DNA from: Pedobacter sp. AK013
GTDB taxonomy: Bacteria > Bacteroidota > Bacteroidia > Sphingobacteriales > Sphingobacteriaceae
Direction of reading: 5' to 3'
DNA length: 64,000 nucleotides
Assembly: GCF_014205835.1 (NCBI RefSeq)
Contig: NZ_JACHCQ010000006.1
Coordinates: 1-64,000, forward strand
Shown: piece after piece, positions 1 to 8,400 of the stretch
How positions within the stretch are numbered: the first letter of the stretch is position 1
Layout of the letters: each line of letters starts with the position of its first letter
Program-made: the position numbers and the translations under genes
The notes under the pieces: generated by a model
The model's database searches: none
What the model was told of the DNA's origin: nothing
Seen by the model: only the letters and a program-made list of their open reading frames with translations

Positions 1-105
1 ATCAACATTGTGGGCGACCACCCGATGACGCTTAAGTTCCAGATTTCAGCAAGAAAGCTTAAATTAGGCAATGCCGAGCACCTTAACGACTGGCCGAAAG
101 CCTAA
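1..105 (+). CDS. tssD: TssD (Hcp-like) tube protein, 3' fragment
   Basis: The window opens inside an open frame that ends at a TAA at 103-105. Its last 34 residues, ending in the motif ARKLKLGNAEHLNDWPKA, are nearly identical in layout to the end of the complete TssD encoded at 256-651. This is therefore the end of a second, tandem copy of the type VI secretion tube protein. The start lies upstream of the window. TssD forms the hexameric rings of the inner tube that is pushed into a target cell. The difference of a few residues from the downstream copy shows divergence rather than a recent identical duplication. Family assignment is by similarity to the neighbour. Confidence 0.85.
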   Translation: MNIVGDHPMTLKFQISARKLKLGNAEHLNDWPKA

Positions 106-255
106 AGAGAGGTTGAAGGCGTAAGGTGAACGCTAACCACTACCTCTAAACAGTTTAGTGAAGAGGGTTTAGTGTTTAGGTAAGTGAAGCACCAACCGCC
201 CTACGCTCAGCTCTAAACTCATTTCATTTTTCAAAAACATTAAAACTTTACTACA

Positions 256-651
256 ATGGCATTCAAAACCCGTTTAAACTTAGGATCAAAAGAATTTGAT
301 GTACTACAGTGCAGCTTTTCATTAAATAGAGATGTTGACGCAAAAGGCCGTCCATCATCAGGTGTTTATGGAGGTACCATCCACATCGAAATCGAATCAA
401 CGGAAGATACTTCTGTAATCGAATCAATGGTTAACAACCAGTACAAGCCACTCTCGGGAACATTGGTTTTCAAAAAAGGGGAAGAAGATGCGAAAATGAA
501 GGAACTTTCTTTCGAAGATGGCTACATCATCCAGTATAACGAAGGTATTGCGGTAAACGACAATACCCCAATGACATTAAGTTTTGTGGTATCTGCCCGT
601 AAGCTAAAGCTGGGCAACGCAGAACACGAAAACGATTGGCCTAAAGCTTAA
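256..651 (+). CDS. tssD: TssD (Hcp-like) type VI secretion tube protein
   Basis: A 131-residue protein beginning MAFKTRLNLGSKEFDVL, the usual length and start of Bacteroidota TssD tube proteins. It has the family pattern of short beta strands, a GxxSGxYGG-like turn near residue 35-40 and a conserved LSFVVSARKLKLG end. It should assemble into the inner tube of a type VI (subtype iii) machine and carry or stabilise effectors. It follows another tssD copy by 150 bases and precedes a muramidase/lipoprotein pair and vgrG. A strong hairpin terminator (661-708) ends the transcript, so tube protein can be made in excess over the genes downstream. Start ATG is unambiguous. Identification is confident; the subtype follows from the taxon. 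Confidence 0.92.
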   Translation: MAFKTRLNLGSKEFDVLQCSFSLNRDVDAKGRPSSGVYGGTIHIEIESTEDTSVIESMVNNQYKPLSGTLVFKKGEEDAKMKELSFEDGYIIQYNEGIAVNDNTPMTLSFVVSARKLKLGNAEHENDWPKA

Positions 652-660
652 TTTCATTAA

Positions 661-708
661 AACCGTTACCAGTTACGGGCCAAAAGGCTAGAGCTGGTAA
701 CGGTTTTT
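661..708 (+). terminator. Rho-independent terminator after tssD
   Basis: AACCGTTACCAG (661-672) pairs perfectly with CTGGTAACGGTT (694-705), and the second arm runs into a TTTTT tract. The stem is 12 bp with a 21-base loop, directly after the tssD stop. It separates the highly expressed tube gene from the effector genes. Confidence 0.85.
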
Positions 709-739
709 GGCTTTAGAGGTGTGATATAAGGCGCTAGTT

Positions 740-1459
740 ATGGCTACTGATTTAGAATACATTAAGCTGTTTAATTCCTGTATAGTATCTCCGATGAAAT
801 CGGTTGAGATTAATCGAATTATTGATGATAAAATCATAAGCAATAAATCAAGATATCAGTCTGTAAGGAATAAATTACTCAACTTAAAAGAATATACCTA
901 TCGCAATACCTGTTTTGTAACCGAACCGGATGATTTATTCCTTAAGCGGAATCCTAAAATTGGCAATAGCTTTTTTAGCAGATCATTTTTAGATCATAGT
1001 GTTTTTTCCGAAAATACAGGCATTCCCTGGTATTTTATTGCCTGTGTACATTATAGGGAAAGTAATGCTGATTTTACCAAGCACCTGCATAATGGCGATC
1101 CGCTTAGTGGTTTTACCAGGCAACATCCAGCCAACAGGCCAAAAATTAATCACGGACCACCATTTACTTTTGAAGAAAGTGCCGTTGATGCCTTAAAAAT
1201 ACGCGGCCTTGATAAAGAAACAGTTTGGTCTTTGCCAAAAGTTTTGCTGCGTTTGGAGCAATATAACGGTATAGCCAAGGCCTATCAGAATAATAATATT
1301 AACTCGCCTTACCTGTGGGGCAGTTCTAATCTTTATACTAAGGGTGGCTTTCCTCGAGATCATTTTTTTAGTCTCGATTATGTAAATAAGCAAATTGGAA
1401 CGGCCGTTATTTTGAAGGTGATGGAAAACAGGGGTTTAATCAATATTCCCAGGCAGTAA
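740..1459 (+). CDS. Muramidase-like putative T6SS effector
   Basis: A 239-residue protein with no signal peptide or membrane segment. Residues 95-150 carry the pattern WYFIACVHYRES ... LHNGDPL ... ANRP ... FEESAVDAL, followed by LEQYNG (173-178) and SPYLWGSSNLYTKG (189-202). This arrangement is that of a phage-type lysozyme family, in which the Glu of the HYRES motif (E107 here) is the likely acid catalyst. The expected activity is cleavage of peptidoglycan glycan strands. A cell-wall enzyme without a secretion signal needs another delivery route. Its place between tssD and vgrG suggests export by the type VI machine. The lipoprotein gene starts only one base after its stop, fitting an effector-immunity pair. 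The fold assignment is from memory of family motifs, and the effector role is inference. Confidence 0.72.
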   Translation: MATDLEYIKLFNSCIVSPMKSVEINRIIDDKIISNKSRYQSVRNKLLNLKEYTYRNTCFVTEPDDLFLKRNPKIGNSFFSRSFLDHSVFSENTGIPWYFIACVHYRESNADFTKHLHNGDPLSGFTRQHPANRPKINHGPPFTFEESAVDALKIRGLDKETVWSLPKVLLRLEQYNGIAKAYQNNNINSPYLWGSSNLYTKGGFPRDHFFSLDYVNKQIGTAVILKVMENRGLINIPRQ

Positions 1460-1460
1460 T

Positions 1461-2309
1461 ATGAAAACAAGTGGCATACTGTATTTTTCTGTAATATTCT
1501 TGCTTTTTTCTTGCGGGGCAAAGCATGATGAGCGGCAACCGGATAAAACCAGCAATACCGATACTGTGGAGGAGAAAGTAGATGCTATTTCTGTTGAGGT
1601 AGGTTCACTCGAGAAACTGGCTGCTAATATGGTAGCCTCTAGAGAAAGTTACCTAAATGATGGGAAAACCGAGGCGGAGGCGGAAGAAGCATTTATAAAA
1701 GCATTTGTTGACTCGTTAAAACAACCAAAGACTTTTAAGACAGACTTTGCCAATCTTAAGAAATATGAGATTAATGTTTTAAATGCTGATGACCATAAAC
1801 TTAGGGTATTTTACTGGCTTTCTCCCTATTCCGGAACGATGTGGCATGTGCAGAACATTATTCAATACCAAGATGAAAATAATATCGTAACCGCAGCTTC
1901 ATTTAATCAGCTTTATGAGGATAAAGATGACGAAGGTAGTCCTACACCTTTTTTTGGACACATATATAACTTAAATACATCACCCCAGAAAACGTATTTA
2001 CTTACAGGTTATGGGCAAATGAGCGGGACCGAACCTTACGGGGTTAGCCATACTTTAGTAATCGATCATTCAAAATTCAGTATTAATAAACCGCTGTTTA
2101 AATTGGAAAAAACGCTTAAAACCCAATTATTTGCTTCTGCAGATCTCAAGGAAGGGCAAAGTAAGGAAAAACTTAGGGCGCAACTAGCAATGATTTATAA
2201 TCCTCAGGATAAAACCATTAGTTATCCAGAGGTTAACGAAACCAAAAACGGATCTGTTTTCAGTGGAAAAAGAAACGTTTTAACATTTCGGGATGGAATG
2301 TTCAAGTAG
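1461..2309 (+). CDS. Lipoprotein, candidate immunity protein to the muramidase
   Basis: A 282-residue protein with a lipoprotein signal (MKTSGILYFSVIFLLFSC, lipobox cysteine at residue 18), followed by an acidic low-complexity linker (residues 20-85) and a beta-rich globular part from about residue 85. It is expected to sit in the periplasm-facing or outer-membrane leaflet, where peptidoglycan is attacked. One base separates it from the muramidase stop, so the two are co-translated. In known T6SS peptidoglycan-hydrolase effectors the immunity proteins are periplasmic or lipoproteins, so position and localisation both fit an immunity role. I do not recognise a domain. An accessory role in the secretion machine is the main alternative. 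Confidence 0.6.
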   Translation: MKTSGILYFSVIFLLFSCGAKHDERQPDKTSNTDTVEEKVDAISVEVGSLEKLAANMVASRESYLNDGKTEAEAEEAFIKAFVDSLKQPKTFKTDFANLKKYEINVLNADDHKLRVFYWLSPYSGTMWHVQNIIQYQDENNIVTAASFNQLYEDKDDEGSPTPFFGHIYNLNTSPQKTYLLTGYGQMSGTEPYGVSHTLVIDHSKFSINKPLFKLEKTLKTQLFASADLKEGQSKEKLRAQLAMIYNPQDKTISYPEVNETKNGSVFSGKRNVLTFRDGMFK

Positions 2310-2330
2310 TACAACTATTATTTAATCCGC

Positions 2331-4148
2331 ATGGAAAAGAAATTAATCACCGAAATTAACATAGAAAATAAGGCAATTACCCACTTTGCCTCATTTAGTT
2401 TAAAGCAGGCTTTTAATGCACATCATTATTTCGAGCTGCGGTTTAACCACGATCAAATAGGTTCGCCGGGGATGATCAGCCTAAATGATAGTCGTGATTT
2501 TGTAGGTAAAACCTTAACCGCGTCATTTGGCTACGATACTGGTAGCTTGCAGGGCTTTGCTGGCCTGGTAACTAAAGTAGAACTCGCGCAAAGCCATGGG
2601 TATCATGGCGTGTTGATTGTAAGTGGTTATAGCCCAACTATTCTGATCGATCGCGGTCCTGATTTAGGTTCTTATCTCGATAAGGATTTGAATACAATTG
2701 TAAATCTTGCTACCTCAGATGTACCTTCAAACGATATTAAAATTGTGGCCAACGCCACCAGAAAAGAGCCTATTGATTATTTGATCCAATACCGGGAAAG
2801 TGATTTTGATTTTCTGAACAGACTTTCAGGCGAATACCATGAGTGGTTTTACTATGATGGTAAACAACTTAATTTTGGGAAACCGGATGACCAGAAAGAA
2901 GTTGCCCTGATTTACGGTCGCGATGTGCAGAATCTACAATATGCCATGGAAATTGCGCCGATCAAGAATAAACGTTTTGCCTATAACCCAAAACAGGATG
3001 AGATGTTACAGAGCGAAAGTAGCGGGCAGAGCAATGGATCGCCTGATCTGGCACACGCCATACAAGTTTCTAACGCGACATATAGCAAAACTTTCAATCA
3101 ACCATCTCTTATCCGGGTAGACAATAGCAATGATATTAAAAACCATGTTCAGAATGAAGAAAAGGCACATATCAGCAATTTATTGAAGGTAAATGCAAGT
3201 GGAGACAACGCTGCTTTGAGTATTGGCAGTATTGCCGAAATTACGATGAGTGTGAGAAAAGAGCTATCGTTCTCTACAGAAAGCATGGGTAAGTTTCTAA
3301 TTACCAGTATCAATCATGATATAGATGGTACAGGTAAATATTATAACACTTTTGAAGGAGTGGTCGCTACAACAGAGCGCCTTTTGGTAAAAAACTACAG
3401 TAAACCAAGCCCGGATATGCAATTGGCAGATGTAATAGACAATGCAGATCCGCAGGGACAGGGCCGGATCAAAGTGAAATTTAAATGGGAATGTAAAACC
3501 AATGATGTAACGGAGTGGCTGCGGGTAATTACGCCAGATGCCGGAAGCAGTGATAAAGTGAGCAAAAACAGGGGTTTTGTATTTATCCCCGAAATCGGAG
3601 ATCAAGTGGCTTTAACTTTCGAAGAAGGCAATATTGCCAGGCCAATTGTATTGGGCTCGGTATTTCATGGTAAAAGTGGCAGTGGCGGCAGTGCCAGCAA
3701 TAACAGCAAAAGTTTAACTTCTAAAAGTGGGCATACCCTAACCATGGATGATGGTGCTGGTATGGTTATGAAAGATAAAGACAGCAATTTTATCGAGCTT
3801 GATGGGGCTGGTAAAGCCGTTTTCGAAACCAAAGAATCGATCCTGATTAAATGTGGGGAGAGCAGCATTTTTATGGATAAAACAGGAAAGATCATCATTA
3901 AAGGGAAGGATATTTTAACACTTGGAGAAAACATCGGAAATTCTGCTACAACCAGTATTGGCATAGGTGTGGGGCCAGAAGATGGAACACCAACCTCTGG
4001 TATTGGGATAGAATCACAAACCCTGGATATTGGCACTAAAACGCTTTCTATGAGTGGTGAAACAGAGGCCAATCTGGCTTCTAAAAAGATTAATGTGGGA
4101 GGCGAAAGCGAGACAAATATCAGCAGTGGAAAGATTAATCTAAACTAA
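2331..4148 (+). CDS. vgrG: VgrG type VI secretion spike protein
   Basis: A 605-residue VgrG (TssI). Residues 1-350 are the gp27-like base, including IQYRESDFDFLNRLSGEY (152-169), a hallmark of VgrG proteins. Residues 363-447 form the gp5 OB-fold (DPQGQGRIKVKFKW ... EIGDQVALTFEEGNIARPIVLGSVFHG). A glycine/serine linker (449-460) and repeated beta-helix strands (470-605) end in short repeats of the type K-I-N-V-G-G-E. It trimerises into the puncturing tip and would be capped by the PAAR-like domain of the Rhs protein downstream. No extra C-terminal effector domain is present. It lies 21 bases after the lipoprotein gene and 18 bases before the adaptor gene. Confidence 0.95.
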   Translation: MEKKLITEINIENKAITHFASFSLKQAFNAHHYFELRFNHDQIGSPGMISLNDSRDFVGKTLTASFGYDTGSLQGFAGLVTKVELAQSHGYHGVLIVSGYSPTILIDRGPDLGSYLDKDLNTIVNLATSDVPSNDIKIVANATRKEPIDYLIQYRESDFDFLNRLSGEYHEWFYYDGKQLNFGKPDDQKEVALIYGRDVQNLQYAMEIAPIKNKRFAYNPKQDEMLQSESSGQSNGSPDLAHAIQVSNATYSKTFNQPSLIRVDNSNDIKNHVQNEEKAHISNLLKVNASGDNAALSIGSIAEITMSVRKELSFSTESMGKFLITSINHDIDGTGKYYNTFEGVVATTERLLVKNYSKPSPDMQLADVIDNADPQGQGRIKVKFKWECKTNDVTEWLRVITPDAGSSDKVSKNRGFVFIPEIGDQVALTFEEGNIARPIVLGSVFHGKSGSGGSASNNSKSLTSKSGHTLTMDDGAGMVMKDKDSNFIELDGAGKAVFETKESILIKCGESSIFMDKTGKIIIKGKDILTLGENIGNSATTSIGIGVGPEDGTPTSGIGIESQTLDIGTKTLSMSGETEANLASKKINVGGESETNISSGKINLN

Positions 4149-4166
4149 TTTCGATCCTAAAGTTCA

Positions 4167-5450
4167 ATGAATCCGATACAACTGGAACTGTTTAAAATAG
4201 ATAAACAATGGCAACAAGTAGTAAGGCAACATCCATCAGAAACCCTGTTTTTATGCCTTGGAGAGCGGCATGAGGTAAACTTATTCGAATCATATTTTAA
4301 ATACCAATTAACAGAAGAAAGCAGAACCAATGATATGTTCCTGCTCCATTATCAGGAATTCCAGAACAAAAATGATTACGGTAAAAATTTGGTTAAAGAA
4401 TGGAAAGAGATTTTTGACTTATGGCAGAAAGATACAAAGGCTGGTGTTGTTTGGGATGTTGAAACGGGCGAAGGGCATAAAAATTATAAAACCGATGCTT
4501 ATTTCCCTGTTAGGGCTTTAGTACGGTTGTGCAACCTCTACCCCGATTTAAAATTAAAGAAGATATATGTTCAACTGGCACCAACTTCCATTAACGATGT
4601 AGCTGGGCTATCTGAATGGATTAATGAATGGTGTAGCTGTGTTAAAGCATTTGATAACCCTAATATTAAACTGGTTTATACCGAGCACCATATACACCGT
4701 ACTTTAAAAAAATTAAAACAGGGAACCGAATTTAGGATCAATATTGATGTTAGCCAGTTGATGCAGAATGCCGCGGCACACACTAACCGAGAGAAGAATG
4801 ATCCTGAAGCCGATTACCAGCAGCAGATACTAACTGCCAGTAATTATTTGAGCAAAGGCAAACACGAGCAGGCCAATGCGGTTCTGGAACGGGCAATTGT
4901 TATCGCTCAAAAACAAGGGCTGCACGAAGCAGTAGTGGCCGCTAGGATTATGCTGGCACAGAGTTTAGCGGTAAAAAACAAAAAAAACGAAGCACGCCAA
5001 CAATACGAACTGGCTTTGGCCCGTGCCGGAGAAAACACGCTGTTAAGTGCACACATCCACATGAGCTTTGGGAGTTTCTTACTGGCACATTCGGGTAAAG
5101 ATGAGGCTAAAAAGTATTTTGAAAAGGCAATTAAAATAGCAGAAATTATAGAGAATGATTTTATAGCAATGGAATGTACCCGATTGCTCGGACAGCTTTC
5201 TGAAAGTAAAATAACAGGTTCGGCAAAAGCAATGGGTTATTATTTGAAGTGTTTAGAAATTGCCCGGAAAATGCCGATTGAAAAACGGCGACAAAGTTCG
5301 ATGGCTTATACCGCATCGATCATGTTAAAAAAATATGGAGAAGAAAGTCCAGAGGGTAAAAAACTAGATAGGGATATGCAGCAGGATTATGGAGAAGACT
5401 GGAAGTCGATGGCAGAAGTACCAAAAAACCACGCCAATCCTTTATCGTAA
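4167..5450 (+). CDS. TPR-containing putative T6SS adaptor/chaperone
   Basis: A 427-residue cytoplasmic protein with no signal peptide. Residues 1-200 form a mixed alpha/beta region that I do not recognise, with conserved-looking tryptophans and cysteines (for example WINEWCSC at 151-158). Residues about 210-400 are helical with tetratricopeptide-like repeats (ASNYLSKGKHEQANAVLERAI, then AQSLAVKNKKNEARQQYELAL and SFLLAHSGKDEAKKYFEKAI). The gene is locked between vgrG and rhs with 11 bases to the latter. That is the usual place of adaptor proteins that load Rhs/PAAR effectors onto VgrG, such as the DUF4123 or DUF2169 families, although this protein has neither motif set that I can see. The adaptor role is inferred from context. 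Confidence 0.6.
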   Translation: MNPIQLELFKIDKQWQQVVRQHPSETLFLCLGERHEVNLFESYFKYQLTEESRTNDMFLLHYQEFQNKNDYGKNLVKEWKEIFDLWQKDTKAGVVWDVETGEGHKNYKTDAYFPVRALVRLCNLYPDLKLKKIYVQLAPTSINDVAGLSEWINEWCSCVKAFDNPNIKLVYTEHHIHRTLKKLKQGTEFRINIDVSQLMQNAAAHTNREKNDPEADYQQQILTASNYLSKGKHEQANAVLERAIVIAQKQGLHEAVVAARIMLAQSLAVKNKKNEARQQYELALARAGENTLLSAHIHMSFGSFLLAHSGKDEAKKYFEKAIKIAEIIENDFIAMECTRLLGQLSESKITGSAKAMGYYLKCLEIARKMPIEKRRQSSMAYTASIMLKKYGEESPEGKKLDRDMQQDYGEDWKSMAEVPKNHANPLS

Positions 5451-5461
5451 AAAATATACGG

Positions 5462-8400
5462 ATGAAAAAAGTAAAAGCGAGTAAACCGAATATGTCTACC
5501 GATAGGTCGATCAGCTTGTCTGCAAGCTTAACCAAAGCCGAACCAAAAGCAGTTAGTGGTGGCGGAAGTGTCGCCACGGGGAGTAACCCTCCTGCGGCAA
5601 AAAGCAGCTTAAAGCTTGTAAAGGCCAAAAAGCCTGCAATGGCTAATACAGCAGTACAGCATGTAAGCAAACACTTTGATGTGGTATTGGCGATCGATTT
5701 TCACTGGACAACTATTCCCATCCCGCCATCTTTCGGCTTTATTCCCTTGCCTTTACCCCATCCGTTTATTGGTATGGTGTTCGATCCGATGGATTACCTG
5801 CATTTTAGCATTCCCATTCCAAAATTTGCACAAGGTTTAATCGGCGCGGCCAGTATTCCCATGGGAGGATCCATTTATGTTCATGGCAGGCATAAAGCTA
5901 CCACAACCACGACGGTAATGGGTGTTTTGTTGCCTTTTAGACATATCAGTTCTCTTCCAGTATATTTTATTGTAAATATACCCGGCTCACCACATGAAGG
6001 AGAGGTGTATTGGGGCTCTACTACAGTGAAAGGGCAGGGATCCGAAATGAGTGGATCTAATCCAGGGCAGGTACTTACCTGCTGGTGCCCACCAATGGGT
6101 TTAAAACCACTGCCAACTGTACCAGGAAAACTTAAGAAAAATCCATTGGCCTATTTCGCCTTTTATAGCGATTTACTAAGCATGTACGTACAAATTAATA
6201 CCGGTAAACCTGTGTTGGTTGGCGGTACATTTGCACCACATAATTATACGCTGAAAGAATATTTAATGCGTTTTGCAGCCATTGGTATTATGAGGGGACT
6301 GACCAAATTGGGAGGAGCTCTAGCAAAAGGGGCCTTAAAAGGTGTAAATAAACTACTCCAGCGAATGTTGGGTAAGACAAACCCATTATCAAAAAAACTT
6401 TGCCATTGGGGTTTAGAACCGGTTAATTTTGTTACCGGGGCTATGTTTTTCGAATGGACCGATTTTGAACTTCCTGGTGGCCAAACACTGGCCTGGAATA
6501 ATGTATGGCGTAGCGATAAGCCATATACGGGCATGTTGGGCAATCAGGTATACAATAATTACGACCTTTATATTTACCCTGATCCTGAAGCTGGAATTGT
6601 AGGTTTTAGCCACCCTACCGAAAATATGGTGATGCCTCTGCCTTATATTGAAGCATATTCAGGTAAACGGTACGACCGTGCCCAGAAACTCTGGATGGAA
6701 AGACCTGACGAAAATACCTGGATACTTACCATCGGTCGGGATATTTATACTTATACACTTTTTAGCGGTGGGCCGGATGGCGATATCTATCGTATAAACC
6801 AGATCGGGTATACAAACGGTACCAGCCTCATATTTTATTATCAAAAACAGCTTTTAACAAGGATTGTAGAAAACTCAGGTCGTGTACTCGAAATGCACCA
6901 TAACGAGGCTGGTACGGCGATTAAAGCAGTTTACTATCAATATAAAAATACCAGCGACCTGTTGGTGAGCTACGATTACGACCAGCGTGGCAATATCATC
7001 AAAGTGTATGATCAAGCTGGTAAAGCCATCAGCTTTGAATACGATGAGTTTAACCGCGTGGTAAAAAGAACCAACCGGAACGGAATGGTTTATTTCTGGC
7101 GGTATGATGAAGAGGGCCGGGTAACCCATACCGAAGGTAGAGATGGCGTGATGAGCGGATCGTTACGTTATTTTTCTGAGGAAGGGTATAATGAAGTATA
7201 CTATCGCGATGGTAAAGTAGAGCGTTATTACTATGATGAAAACGATCTGGTTTACAAAAAGGTTGACGGCATGGGCGGCGAAACCTGGTTTGAGCACAAC
7301 CGTTACAACGAAGAAAAAATGATTTCCAGTCCTGAGGGTAGGGTTATCGGCTATGAATACGACGATCGTGGAAACATTGTTACATACCATACCACAGATG
7401 GTGAGCAGTATCAATATGCATACGATGAAAACAATAACCTGATTCTGCGTAGCGATCCTGCTGGATCAAATGAAACCTGGTTGTACAATGAACAGAACCA
7501 ATTGCTTAAACATGTTCAAAAAGACGATCGTATAATCGATTTTTATTATACCGAAGGGCAGCAATTACCGGTATTTTGCCGCGATAATGATGGACATGAA
7601 ATCCATTGGACTTACAACGCGCTAAACCAATTGATCGAGTCGGTTTCGAGTGATGGTAACCACCGCAACTGGGTTTATGATGATTATGGCCGGTTGATCC
7701 GTTTTAGTCCGGATGGTGATCAAACCACCATTTGGGAACGTGATGATATGGGCCGCGTAACGCTGGTAAAAGATTTTGGAGAGGAAGCCTTACGTTTCGA
7801 ATACGATGCCTACGATCTTCCAGTTTACGCTACTGATGGCCGAGAGGAGTGGCACATGGCCTATACCCCCATGGGTAGCCTAAAAACGCAAAAAAGAAGT
7901 GGCCATTTATCCCATCAAAATATTCAGACACTTCATTTTACCTATGATCAGTGGGAAAACTTAAAAGCCATTACCAACGAAAAAGGCGAAGAATATATCT
8001 TTTTAAGGGATGCGAATGATAATGTGGTGAAAGAAATCGGCTTTGATGGGCAAGCGCAACAATATATCCGTAACCAAGACGGACAGATTATTAAAACCAT
8101 ACAGGCCGATGGTAAGGCCATTTACCATAATTATGACCTGAGTGGCCGATTGGTATATAGTAGCTATGAAGATGGTACTTACGAGGCCTTTCAATATAAT
8201 AAACTAGGTTTGCTTATTGCTGCAGAGAACGAACTTTCTTCGGTTAATTTTAAACGGAACCCACTGGGTATGGTTACCCAGGAAATACAGGATGGCTACC
8301 AGATCAATTATCAATACGATGTTTTTGGCAACCTGACCAGTTTAAAAAGCTCATTAGGAGCCGATATTAAATATGATTATGACGACATTGGTTATCTGAA

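Noticed and set aside
3665..4072. 135-residue open frame opposite the vgrG beta-helix
   Set aside because: It is the antisense of a repetitive, glycine/serine-rich coding region; its composition (Pro/Ser/Leu/Met-rich) is what antisense of such repeats gives, and vgrG is clearly the real gene.
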